From NCBI GenBank assembly GCA_049273695.1, contig JBASRE010000059.1, forward strand, positions 1-64,000: a DNA stretch of 64,000 nt, read 5' to 3'. Below are positions 1 to 7,034 of the stretch, in pieces. Made by a program: the position numbers and the translations under genes. The DNA is from UBA11740 sp049273695. Its GTDB lineage: Bacteria; Acidobacteriota; Blastocatellia; Pyrinomonadales; Pyrinomonadaceae. Position 1 is the stretch's first letter. Each line of letters opens with the position of its first letter. The notes below the pieces were generated by a model. That model was given only the letters and a program-made list of their open reading frames with translations. It had not been told where the DNA came from and made no database searches.

Positions 1-49
<49 letters not shown>

Positions 50-60
50 CTGTTTGTATC

Positions 61-131
61 TGTCCCATCCGTCCCATTCGTCCTCTCTGTCCCATAGGAC
101 TTATGGGACCAATGAGACCATTGGGACCAAT
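61..131. repeat. Word-like degenerate repeat with hairpin between fusA and tuf
   Basis: The gap is built from variants of tgtcccat and, on the other arm, atgggacc. A perfect 8-bp inverted repeat (gtcccata / tatgggac) with a 5-base loop lies at 89-109. There is no T-tract, so it is not a classical terminator, and tuf is probably still read through. It resembles the word arrays elsewhere in this window, each built from a different word. Confidence 0.7.
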
Positions 132-2234
132 CTACTTACTTGCTACGCCCTGAACTTTCGCGATTACTTCTTCGGCAATATTTCGCGGCGCTTGATCGTA
201 GCGCTCAAAGTGCATCGTCGAAGTCGCGCGACCCTGCGTTGCCGAACGCAGGTCGGTCGTGTAACCAAACATTTCGGACAGCGGCACGTACGCCGTGATG
301 ACCTGCGCGCCACCCGGTCGCGGTTCCATCTTTTCGATCTGGCCACGACGACGGTTCAAGTCGCCGTTGACCGCGCCCATGTAATCTTCAGGCGTCACCA
401 CTTCAACGCGCATGATCGGTTCGAGCAAAACCGGCTTGGCCTTCTTGACCGCGTTCTGGAACGCCAGCGAACCCGCGATATGAAACGAGCGCTCATCGGA
501 ATCGACTTCATGGAATCCGCCATCGACCAGGCGCACTTTGATATCGACCAGCTCGTAGCCAGCGAGATAACCGCGCTCCATCGCGTCGCGCACGCCGGCC
601 TCAGTCGGCTTAATAAACTCGCGCGGAATCGCGCCGCCAGTAATCTCGTTTTCGAAGACAAAGCCTTCGCCCGGCGCCGGTTCGACTTCGATCTCAACGT
701 GCGCGTACTGTCCGCGGCCACCCGTCTGCTTCTTGAAGACTTCTTTGCCGGGCGCGGCGAGGGTAATCGTCTCGCGATAAGCGACCTGCGGCTTGCCGAC
801 GTTGGCTTCCACGCCGAACTCGCGTTTCATGCGATCGACAATAATCTCGAGGTGCAGCTCGCCCATGCCGGCGATGATCGTCTGCCCGGTTTCGTGGTCG
901 GTCGATACATTGAATGAAGGATCTTCCTGCGCCAGACGTCCGAGCGCCACACCCAACTTGTCCTGATCGGCGCGCGTCTTCGGCTCAACCGCGACGCGAA
1001 TAACCGGCGCGGGAAACTCGATGGCCTCAAGAATGATCGGCTTGTTCTCGTCACAAACCGTATCGCCGGTGGTGACTTGCTTCATGCCGCCAATGGCAAT
1101 GATTTCGCCGGCGCTCGCGGCTTCAATATCTTCACGCTTGTTCGCGTGCATGCGCATCAGCCGGCCGACACGTTCCTTCGTGTCTTTCGCCGAGTTGTAC
1201 GCGTACGAACCCGACTTGATCGTGCCGCTGTAAATGCGCACGAACGAAAGCTGGCCGAGGTGCTTGTCGGCCATAATCTTGAAAACCAGGCCGCTGAACG
1301 GCGCAGTCGCATCAGGCGGACGCGTTTCTTTTTGAGCGTTCTTCGGATTGACGCCTTCGACCGGCGGGATGTCGAGCGGCGACGGCATATAGTCAACGAC
1401 TGCGTCGAGTAGCGTCTGCACGCCTTTGTTCTTGAATGCCGAACCCGTTACGACCGGGACCAACCGCAGCTCGAGCGTTCCTTTGCGCAGCGCTTTGCGA
1501 ATCTCGTCTTCAGTGATCGGCTGCGCTTCGACGTACTTGTGCATCAAGTCGTCATCAACCATCGCAACCGCTTCAATCAACTTTTCACGTGCGGCGGCAG
1601 CTTCTTCTTTCAGCTCGGCCGGAATTTCGACCTCTTCGTACTTCGCGCCTTTTGATTCGTCGTTCCAGACCAGCCCCTTCATCGTAATGATGTCGACGAC
1701 GCCTTTGAACTGATCTTCATGTCCGATCGGAATTTGGAGAGCGACGGGATTTGCGCCCAGGCGGGTAATAATCGAATCGAATGAGCGCTGGAACGAAGCG
1801 CCGGCGCGATCGAGCTTGTTAATAAAACAAATACGCGGGACGCCATATTTGTCTGCCTGACGCCAAACGGTCTCGGACTGGGGCTCGACTCCGGCGACGC
1901 CATCGAACACGGCGACTGCCCCGTCAAGGACGCGCAGGCTGCGCTCAACTTCCATCGTGAAATCTACGTGGCCCGGCGTGTCGATGATGTTGATGCGATG
2001 ATCGACACCGTTCCGCTCCCAGAAACACGTCGTCGCCGCGCTGGTGATGGTGATACCGCGCTCCTGTTCCTGCTCCATCCAGTCCATGGTCGCCGTGCCC
2101 TCGTGCACCTCGCCGATTTTGTGCGAGACGCCCGTGTAATAAAGGACACGTTCCGTGGTGGTGGTCTTACCGGCATCGATGTGCGCCATGATGCCGATAT
2201 TCCGGAACAGATTTAGATCGTCGTGCTTAGCCAT
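132..2234 (-). CDS. fusA: Elongation factor G
   Basis: Translational GTPase that drives ribosomal translocation in the cytoplasm. The 700-residue length is normal for the family. The P-loop AHIDAGKT lies at about residues 17-24, the effector region with RGITI follows near 60, then DTPGH near 86 and NKLD near 140, and the C-terminal EF-G domains IV and V are complete. It is third in the str operon, downstream of rpsG. The ATG at 2234 has no convincing Shine-Dalgarno sequence, because a palindromic repeat fills the gap upstream. It may depend on read-through from rpsG. The first codons MAKHDDLNLFRNIGIMAHIDAGKT fit the family start. Confidence 0.98.
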   Translation of the reverse strand: MAKHDDLNLFRNIGIMAHIDAGKTTTTERVLYYTGVSHKIGEVHEGTATMDWMEQEQERGITITSAATTCFWERNGVDHRINIIDTPGHVDFTMEVERSLRVLDGAVAVFDGVAGVEPQSETVWRQADKYGVPRICFINKLDRAGASFQRSFDSIITRLGANPVALQIPIGHEDQFKGVVDIITMKGLVWNDESKGAKYEEVEIPAELKEEAAAAREKLIEAVAMVDDDLMHKYVEAQPITEDEIRKALRKGTLELRLVPVVTGSAFKNKGVQTLLDAVVDYMPSPLDIPPVEGVNPKNAQKETRPPDATAPFSGLVFKIMADKHLGQLSFVRIYSGTIKSGSYAYNSAKDTKERVGRLMRMHANKREDIEAASAGEIIAIGGMKQVTTGDTVCDENKPIILEAIEFPAPVIRVAVEPKTRADQDKLGVALGRLAQEDPSFNVSTDHETGQTIIAGMGELHLEIIVDRMKREFGVEANVGKPQVAYRETITLAAPGKEVFKKQTGGRGQYAHVEIEVEPAPGEGFVFENEITGGAIPREFIKPTEAGVRDAMERGYLAGYELVDIKVRLVDGGFHEVDSDERSFHIAGSLAFQNAVKKAKPVLLEPIMRVEVVTPEDYMGAVNGDLNRRRGQIEKMEPRPGGAQVITAYVPLSEMFGYTTDLRSATQGRATSTMHFERYDQAPRNIAEEVIAKVQGVASK

Positions 2235-2242
2235 CTAACTAT

Positions 2243-2297
2243 GCGGTACGCACGCTTCCAGCGTGCTGTGGTGGCACGCCGGAGGCGTGCGAACCGC
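2243..2297. repeat. REP-like nested palindrome between rpsG and fusA
   Basis: Outer arms gcggtacgcacgc and gcgtgcgaaccgc pair at 12 of 13 positions. Inside are two smaller palindromes, gcacgcttccagcgtgc and gcacgccggaggcgtgc. It starts 1 base after the rpsG stop and ends 8 bases before the fusA start, so it would form a strong hairpin in the operon mRNA. It has no T-tract. Confidence 0.75.
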
Positions 2298-2298
2298 T

Positions 2299-2769
2299 TT
2301 ACCACTTGTAATGAGCAAACGCTTTATTCGCATCGGCCATGCGATGCGTATCTTCCTTCTTCTTTACTGCGTTGCCGCGATTGTTTGCAGCATCAAGTAA
2401 CTCAGCCGCCAAACGATCGGTCATCGTCTTTTCGCCGCGACTGCGCGCATAAGCGACAATCCAGCGAATTGCCAGCGCGCCACGCCTTTCCTGGTGGACC
2501 TCAACCGGCACCTGATAAGTAGATCCGCCGACGCGCCGCGATTTCACTTCGACCGTGGGTCTGACGTTTTCAATCGCGCGCTTGAAGACTTTCAAGGGCT
2601 CGTCGCCGGCTTTATCGCCCACTTGCCGCAGGGCATCATAAAACGTGCGTTCGGCCAGCGAGCGCTTGCCGCCCCACATGATCCCGTTGATGAACTTCGT
2701 CACCAGCGGACTGTTGTAGACCGGATCGGGAAGAACAGCTCTTCGCTCTGCAACTCTGCGTCTCGGCAT
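2299..2769 (-). CDS. rpsG: 30S ribosomal protein S7
   Basis: Primary 16S rRNA-binding protein of the 30S head. The 156-residue length and the whole sequence fit S7: MPRRR start, the DPVYNS segment, the GGS(T)YQVPVEV beta hairpin near residues 80-90, and an R-rich central helix. It lies 3 bases after the rpsL stop, the usual tight coupling of the str operon. In other bacteria S7 represses this operon by binding the rpsL-rpsG junction. Here the junction is only 3 bases, so that mode is not evident. Confidence 0.97.
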   Translation of the reverse strand: MPRRRVAERRAVLPDPVYNSPLVTKFINGIMWGGKRSLAERTFYDALRQVGDKAGDEPLKVFKRAIENVRPTVEVKSRRVGGSTYQVPVEVHQERRGALAIRWIVAYARSRGEKTMTDRLAAELLDAANNRGNAVKKKEDTHRMADANKAFAHYKW

Positions 2770-2772
2770 CGG

Positions 2773-3156
2773 TTACTTCGCGCCTCCCTTTGGACGTTTG
2801 GCGCCGTACTTCGAACGGCTCTTCTTGCGATCGCTGACGCCGACGGAATCCAGCGTGCCGCGAATCACGTGATAGCGAACGCCCGGCAAATCCTTGACGC
2901 GCCCGCCACGAATCAAAACGATCGAGTGCTCCTGCAAATTGTGGCCGACGCCGGGAATGTACGTCGTGACCTCAATGCCGTTGGTCAGACGAACGCGCGC
3001 GACTTTGCGCAGCGCGGAGTTCGGTTTCTTCGGCGTCTGGGTATAGACGCGAGTGCATACGCCGCGTTTCTGCGGCGAACTCTGCAGCGCCGGGCTGGCC
3101 GTCTTGTATTTGACCGCCTGGCGTCCTTTACGAACTAGTTGGTTAATCGTCGGCAT
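2773..3156 (-). CDS. rpsL: 30S ribosomal protein S12
   Basis: Decoding-centre protein of the 30S subunit, 127 residues. The ATG at 3156 is chosen because MPTINQLVRKGR is the family start; a longer open frame reaches 3369 but its extra 71 codons are leader RNA. The streptomycin-site segment TPKKPNSALRK is wild type at the position where resistance changes (K42-type) occur, as is PGVGHNLQEHS. A weak AGGT precedes the ATG by about 6 bases. It is the first gene of the str operon, about 370 bases downstream of a strong promoter. Confidence 0.97.
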   Translation of the reverse strand: MPTINQLVRKGRQAVKYKTASPALQSSPQKRGVCTRVYTQTPKKPNSALRKVARVRLTNGIEVTTYIPGVGHNLQEHSIVLIRGGRVKDLPGVRYHVIRGTLDSVGVSDRKKSRSKYGAKRPKGGAK

Positions 3157-3526
3157 CTTTACCTGTTTCTCAAACTCGATCCCGGGCGCGTAAAGCGCAA
3201 AAAGGGCCGCAGCCTGCCTCTTTCCGGAACGTGTCCGGCAGTCAGCGCAGACAAACTGGCCTGCTACAGATTTAGTTAAGGGACGTTCTGATTTCGCTTT
3301 TAGGCGGGCGCGGATTTGGCTTCCCAGTAGCCCAAAATTAGCCGAAGCTTTTCTGTAGCGTCGCGGCACCAGGCGGGGCCGTTTGCCGCGTTCGCATCGT
3401 GAAGGATGCGAGCTTTACGCCACAATAATTAACGACCGATGCCACGCATCGAGCCGGGCAACGCCTCCGCACCGACAGAACCAGTTACAGCGTTGCACTA
3501 GAGGAAATCGGAAACTTAGTCCGAAA
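3157..3526 (-). other. Long 5' leader of the str operon
   Basis: This is the untranslated stretch between the predicted start point near 3526 and rpsL. Small hairpins can be drawn (for example cgcatc/gatgcg near 3400-3417 and ccgga/tccgg near 3222-3238). No terminator with a T-tract and no riboswitch class could be recognised. The + strand shows no gene either. Confidence 0.5.
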
Positions 3527-3532
3527 CGGGAA

Positions 3533-3561
3533 ACTATAGAGGCGCGCACTTTTGATGTCAA
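3533..3561 (-). promoter_or_regulatory. Sigma-70-type promoter of the str operon
   Basis: Read on the minus strand: TTGACA (3561-3556), a 17-base spacer, then TATAGT (3538-3533). The -35 is perfect and the -10 near-perfect with ideal spacing, which fits a highly expressed ribosomal operon. The start point should fall near 3526. Confidence 0.85.
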
Positions 3562-3685
3562 GCGCGCCAGAGCCGCATCTGGGGGATGCACTTCCAGAGA
3601 GTACCGCAGGTAACCGGCAAGTGGGATTACGTGCAGGACCTGCTTTGATGACTAGTGCAACAGGGCGGGAATCAGGATGGCAAGC

Positions 3686-4291
3686 TCAATTCCGTCGGTC
3701 GGAAAATCGGATCTCAGCTTCTCGATAGGCCGTGACAAAAGCACCATTCTGGATGGCCGGCAAAAACACCTGTTGGAACTGGGCCCTGACTACGCTTTCA
3801 TCAAGTCCCAGTTTCAGTCGTTTTATGATCTTGACCTCGCCCACTGAACCGTCGGCCCTATACTCAACTACAAAGCCAACCGTTCCGACTATCTTATGCG
3901 TCCGCACGAGGCGCGCAAGTTCAGGGTAAACTACATTTCCCGACTCTAACACCTGCGGTTGTCTGTCCTTTAAAGGAATTCGATAACGCTTTTGCAGACC
4001 CTCAGCCAATAACTGAAAGAATTTCGATCGGGTTTTTTCGCCACCATTCTTTTGAAGGTCATTGCCCGTCTTTCGAACCTTTTTCCACCACTCTGCCTCC
4101 TCTGGCGTCGACGGCTCTGTTCCTTCCGGAATCTCTTCATAATTTTTCAGGGTAACTGACGTCCCTGACGAGGTTCGTGTGGTAACTACAGTTTTTTTGC
4201 TCTGGGCTGAAACGCGAACGCCCGGAGAGGGGAAAGCGGCAAGTGCGATTATCACAAGGCAAACTGAGACCGCCAACTTTGGAAACCTCAT
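3686..4291 (-). CDS. Secreted protein with TonB C-terminal-like domain
   Basis: A 201-residue protein with an N-terminal signal sequence (MRFPKLAVSVCLVIIALAAF, cleavage likely after VSA). The middle is charged and low in structure (TPEEAEWWKKVRK). The C-terminal domain of about 85 residues (PELARLVRTHKIVGTVGFVVEYRADGSV..., then ...FLPAIQNG) follows the beta-alpha-beta pattern of the TonB C-terminal fold. The ATG at 4291 is chosen over 4387 because AAGGAAGG precedes it and the signal peptide starts there. It lacks the proline-rich periplasm-spanning arm and N-terminal anchor of true TonB, so an energy-transducing role is doubtful. Stand-alone secreted copies of this domain are common in Acidobacteriota; their function is unknown. 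Confidence 0.7.
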   Translation of the reverse strand: MRFPKLAVSVCLVIIALAAFPSPGVRVSAQSKKTVVTTRTSSGTSVTLKNYEEIPEGTEPSTPEEAEWWKKVRKTGNDLQKNGGEKTRSKFFQLLAEGLQKRYRIPLKDRQPQVLESGNVVYPELARLVRTHKIVGTVGFVVEYRADGSVGEVKIIKRLKLGLDESVVRAQFQQVFLPAIQNGAFVTAYREAEIRFSDRRN

Positions 4292-4407
4292 GTGAGCCTT
4301 CCTTTCAAAAACGCGGTGGCAAAATTCCTGGGTACGGCGCGCGAGCTTGACGCGGAGACCGCCAGGCGACAGCCATCTAATGTCCAATATCCACCTTGGG
4401 GCCGATA

Positions 4408-4677
4408 CTAGTAGCAGGCCTCCTGTTGGATTACAAAGTGCTCATTGCCTCCTCCGCCACCTGAACAGCCGCCGCACTCATAGTGGCAATGCCTATGCTC
4501 GACGCCGTCTTCGATCCAATGCAGGCTATACACAAGCAGACAATTGCACCCAATACTTTCGGGAGGGGGACACTCGCTTTCGGCTCTAACCACCGGAATG
4601 TTCAGTTGAATCAGGCTGAAAGCAATCGCTGCAGCCAGTACCCCAACCCCAATCGAATTCCAGATTATCCTTTTCAT
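4408..4677 (-). CDS. Small Cys-rich secreted protein, unknown function
   Basis: An 89-residue product with a signal or anchor segment (about residues 5-30, ending VVRAES) and a short mature part holding eight cysteines, among them CPPPESIGCNC and CHYECGGC, followed by a Gly run. GAGAGGA lies at good spacing before the ATG. It sits 66 bases downstream of the thioredoxin-like gene 4744-5352 on the same strand, so the two are probably co-transcribed. The neighbour may form or repair its disulphides, which is inference. I recognise no family. Export and cysteine bonding or metal binding are the only supported statements. Confidence 0.65.
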   Translation of the reverse strand: MKRIIWNSIGVGVLAAAIAFSLIQLNIPVVRAESECPPPESIGCNCLLVYSLHWIEDGVEHRHCHYECGGCSGGGGGNEHFVIQQEACY

Positions 4678-4743
4678 ATTCTTTGTCCTCTCGAGTTCAA
4701 AAGCTAAACATGATGCCGCCGGATGTGGGTTATTAACGAACCG

Positions 4744-5352
4744 TCATTTCACTTCGTCCACACCAGAGATGCCAAAGTATTCCTCCACTTCCTGTTTCGA
4801 CTGTCGGTTGAAGGCTCCGGGCCAGACCTTTTCTACTTTGCCAGTGTTGTCTATCACGATGGTTAAGGGCGAGAGAGAGAGTTTGTAAGCCGCTCTGGTT
4901 TCCGCGTCGATGTCGATTAGCGTTTCCAACTTGAGTCCGTTCGACGCCAGGAACGAACTACTCCCAACAGCGTCACCTAGACTCACTCCAAATACTTGAT
5001 ACTGATTCCGAACAGAAGCTTCGATAATTTTTCTCCAGTGAGGAACCGTGCGCTCGCAAGCGGTACATTGCGGTGAAAACACAAACAGCACGGTCTTAGG
5101 GCGAGATCCGTAGTCGACAACTTGTCTTTGGTCGGACAGAGACTTAGCGGCGAGGCTGGTGAGTTTCTGGCCTGGCTTCAAAATTTCCGGCTGGTCGCGC
5201 GCGATAAATGCTTTTAGATCGCGATTTTGCTTGATAAGCAGCGCGTTCGTAACGACAAGACCGACAATCAGTATTACGAATAAACCTCGGCGCAGGTATG
5301 ATCTGAGTTTGCGAGGTTGCGTCGAATGGGGGCTCGCGTTGGCCGAGAACAT
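4744..5352 (-). CDS. Membrane-anchored thioredoxin-like (TlpA/redoxin) protein
   Basis: A 202-residue protein with one N-terminal membrane segment (about residues 24-43) and a periplasmic thioredoxin-fold domain. The redox motif is CTAC (FSPQCTACERTVP, about residues 96-99). The cis-Pro loop is SPLTIVIDN, and a typical TlpA-type end (GKVEKVWPGAF) follows. The family reduces or oxidises cysteine pairs outside the membrane, as in cytochrome c maturation or disulphide handling. AAGGAAGG precedes the ATG. It probably forms a unit with the Cys-rich gene downstream. The exact substrate cannot be told from sequence. Confidence 0.8.
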   Translation of the reverse strand: MFSANASPHSTQPRKLRSYLRRGLFVILIVGLVVTNALLIKQNRDLKAFIARDQPEILKPGQKLTSLAAKSLSDQRQVVDYGSRPKTVLFVFSPQCTACERTVPHWRKIIEASVRNQYQVFGVSLGDAVGSSSFLASNGLKLETLIDIDAETRAAYKLSLSPLTIVIDNTGKVEKVWPGAFNRQSKQEVEEYFGISGVDEVK

Positions 5353-5482
5353 AACCAGCCTTCCTTACGCCGGTCTGCGTTCTTCAATGGGTGTCCGACC
5401 GGCACGGAATGGAGCGAGGTTGGCGAACCTTATCATCCGAGACAAGGGCTGTCAACGGCTTTTCTAATGCAGGGATCTTCGC

Positions 5483-5653
5483 TCAGGACAAGGACTTAAT
5501 TAGGTACACGATCCCAGTGATCGCGCCGCCGACGATAGCCAGCAACAAGACGACCAGCGCGGCCACAACCAGCTTGAACTTTAGGTAACGGTTCTTGCTC
5601 GGCGGCGAGAGCGAACTCTGCGGAAAATACGGCGGTGGTGTGTAAGTAGCCAT
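5483..5653 (-). CDS. Small single-pass membrane protein, 56 residues
   Basis: The reverse strand from the ATG at 5653 gives MATYTPPPYFPQSSLSPPSK, then a basic step (NRYLKFK) and one long hydrophobic helix (VVAALVVLLLAIVGGAITGIVYLI), ending at TGA 5485-5483. A Pro/Ser-rich N-terminus with a single C-terminal membrane span is a plausible small membrane protein. The start has no good ribosome site, because the inverted-repeat element at 5663-5841 begins 10 bases upstream. No family recognised. Confidence 0.55.
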   Translation of the reverse strand: MATYTPPPYFPQSSLSPPSKNRYLKFKLVVAALVVLLLAIVGGAITGIVYLIKSLS

Positions 5654-5662
5654 GGCTGATTA

Positions 5663-5841
5663 GGTCAGTACCACCTGCGGTAACGGGTGGGTGATCGTTA
5701 AGTATCCATCCTACCGGGAGAACCCGCGTTCGCAAAGGCGCGGTGAACGAACGCTCAATCACCACTAACTGTAGCGACAGCGGGAATGCGTGCCAGTACC
5801 GCTCGGGTACTGACACAAATAAGCCGCAGGTGGTACTGACC
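5663..5841. repeat. 179-bp element with perfect 18-bp terminal inverted repeats
   Basis: The left end ggtcagtaccacctgcgg (5663-5680) is matched exactly, inverted, at 5824-5841. An internal small palindrome (cagtaccgctcgggtactg, about 5794-5812) shares the cagtacc word. It holds no coding frame. Size and ends resemble a MITE or a paired REP unit. No clear target duplication flanks it. Confidence 0.75.
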
Positions 5842-5846
5842 GCATT

Positions 5847-6584
5847 CTACGGGCTCGGCTTTGAATTTGAATTGGCGTTCGCGTTAGCGTTCTGCTGCTT
5901 CCGAAGCATCTCCTCGTTGTGCTTCCTCCCTTGCCGTATGCGTTGTGCCCCTTCCTTCGCTTCCTCCAATCCCTCGGTCGCGCGGTAATCCTCAGGCTGA
6001 AGTTCCAGCGCCTTCTCAAATGCGCCAATCGCTTCGGTATAGCGCGCCAGTTTGTTCAAAGAGCTTCCGAGCTGGTACCAGGTCTCCTCATCATCCGCCT
6101 TTATCTGCGTCGCCTGACGATAAGCGCGCACGGCATCTTCATCGCGATGCAGAAAGTTGTACGCCTCGCCTAAGTAGAAGTAGCCGGCGCTGTCTTTTGA
6201 ATCGTTCTGAATTCTTTTCTTGAAAAGCTCAATGGCCTTCTTGTACTGCTCTTCGGCCTCATCCTTCTTCCCCAGGGCCGCCAGGGACATGCCCAGACGA
6301 AGGTGGGCCTCGGCATGATTCGGGTCGAGTTGGATTGCCTGTTTGAGTACTTCCAACGCGCGCTCGTCTTCGTCGTTCTTGTAAAGCTCGCGCGCCTGAT
6401 CGACCAAAGACTGCGCCTGTCGTTTGGTCTCCTCAGGATTCGCTGGGTTTGTTGATGAATTGGAGTTCGCGTTGCCGCTGTTCGCTCGTTTGCGACACGC
6501 GCCCGCGCTGAACGTCACCAGTAAAACAACAAAGAGGACGAGCGATGCTCTCGGGGAGAGGCGAATAAATGATGCTCCAGCCAT
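5847..6584 (-). CDS. TPR lipoprotein
   Basis: A 245-residue protein. A hydrophobic signal segment (VLFVVLLVTFSAGAC) ends in a lipobox-like AGAC with Cys at about residue 30, so it is probably a lipoprotein. A linker rich in Asn/Ser (NSGNANSNSSTNPAN) follows. At least four tetratricopeptide repeats span about residues 60-205 (for example AEAHLRLGMSLAALGKKDEA and AGYFYLGEAYNFLHRDEDA). The tail is again N/A/S-rich. TPRs bind partner proteins; no enzyme domain is present. Its stop codon lies 6 bases beyond the inverted-repeat element. Confidence 0.8.
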   Translation of the reverse strand: MAGASFIRLSPRASLVLFVVLLVTFSAGACRKRANSGNANSNSSTNPANPEETKRQAQSLVDQARELYKNDEDERALEVLKQAIQLDPNHAEAHLRLGMSLAALGKKDEAEEQYKKAIELFKKRIQNDSKDSAGYFYLGEAYNFLHRDEDAVRAYRQATQIKADDEETWYQLGSSLNKLARYTEAIGAFEKALELQPEDYRATEGLEEAKEGAQRIRQGRKHNEEMLRKQQNANANANSNSKPSP

Positions 6585-6668
6585 GAACCCGCACCTATCT
6601 ACGCGAATCGTCTTTGCGAGTCAAATAGCCGGCTGCTGGTTGTCTTAGTCTGAAGTGGTTTAAGCCGC

Positions 6669-6700
6669 AAAAAAAAGAAAGCGCAAGCTACCTTGCGCTT
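6669..6700 (-). terminator. Intrinsic terminator
   Basis: A perfect 9-bp inverted repeat (aagcgcaag / cttgcgctt, 4-base loop, 6679-6700) is followed on the minus strand by ctttcttttttttgcgg. It ends the candidate small RNA and could also stop read-through from glmM. Confidence 0.85.
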
Positions 6701-6817
6701 CGGTATAAATAGAATGAGCGCTGCAACGTGGGGGTCGCAGCGCCCATCCATTTTCGTGGTTACTGTCCTCACCCCAGCAACCACTTGAGACGGAGGATCC
6801 ACCAACCGTCTCTCTTG
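6669..6817 (-). ncRNA. Candidate structured small RNA of about 150 nt
   Basis: No credible gene covers 6585-7028. On the minus strand a -10 box is followed by a series of stems: gagacgg/ccgtctc (about 6790-6813), gtggtt/aaccac (about 6757-6785), a long GC stem ggcgctgc/gcagcgct (about 6717-6746), and a terminal hairpin with a T-run. The layout of promoter, three hairpins and intrinsic terminator within 185 bases is that of a free-standing small RNA. It does not match 6S RNA, the SRP RNA core or tmRNA by eye. Acidobacterial candidate classes such as Acido-1 or Acido-Lenti-1 could not be checked. Confidence 0.6.
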
Positions 6818-6823
6818 CCCCGC

Positions 6824-6853
6824 AATATACACCGCAACGATTGTGCCGCGCAA
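6824..6853 (-). promoter_or_regulatory. Probable promoter of the small RNA
   Basis: Minus strand TATATT (6829-6824) with a weak TTGCGC (6853-6848) 18 bases upstream. The predicted start near 6817 falls directly at the first stem. Confidence 0.5.
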
Positions 6854-6988
6854 TAGAGTTTTTTGGACAGAGAAAACGCTTGGAAATACATTACATTTTG
6901 CTGGGCCAGCGACATCATCTGCGTCCAACTGTGCAACTCTTTCACAGCCCCGTCTGTAAATTTTTCTCGATCGAAAAAACCTATGGGC

Positions 6989-7034
6989 TGTGAGGAGAGT
7001 CCACTTACGAGATGTGAGCTGAGTCCACTTACGA
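6989..7034. repeat. 24-bp tandem duplication over the glmM stop codon
   Basis: tgtgaggagagtccacttac (from 6989) and tgtgagctgagtccacttac (from 7013) are near-identical neighbours. The second copy contains the glmM stop codon. Confidence 0.7.

Noticed and set aside
3157..3369. 71-codon N-terminal extension of rpsL
   Set aside because: S12 starts at MPTINQ. The extension is leader RNA with no conserved protein character.
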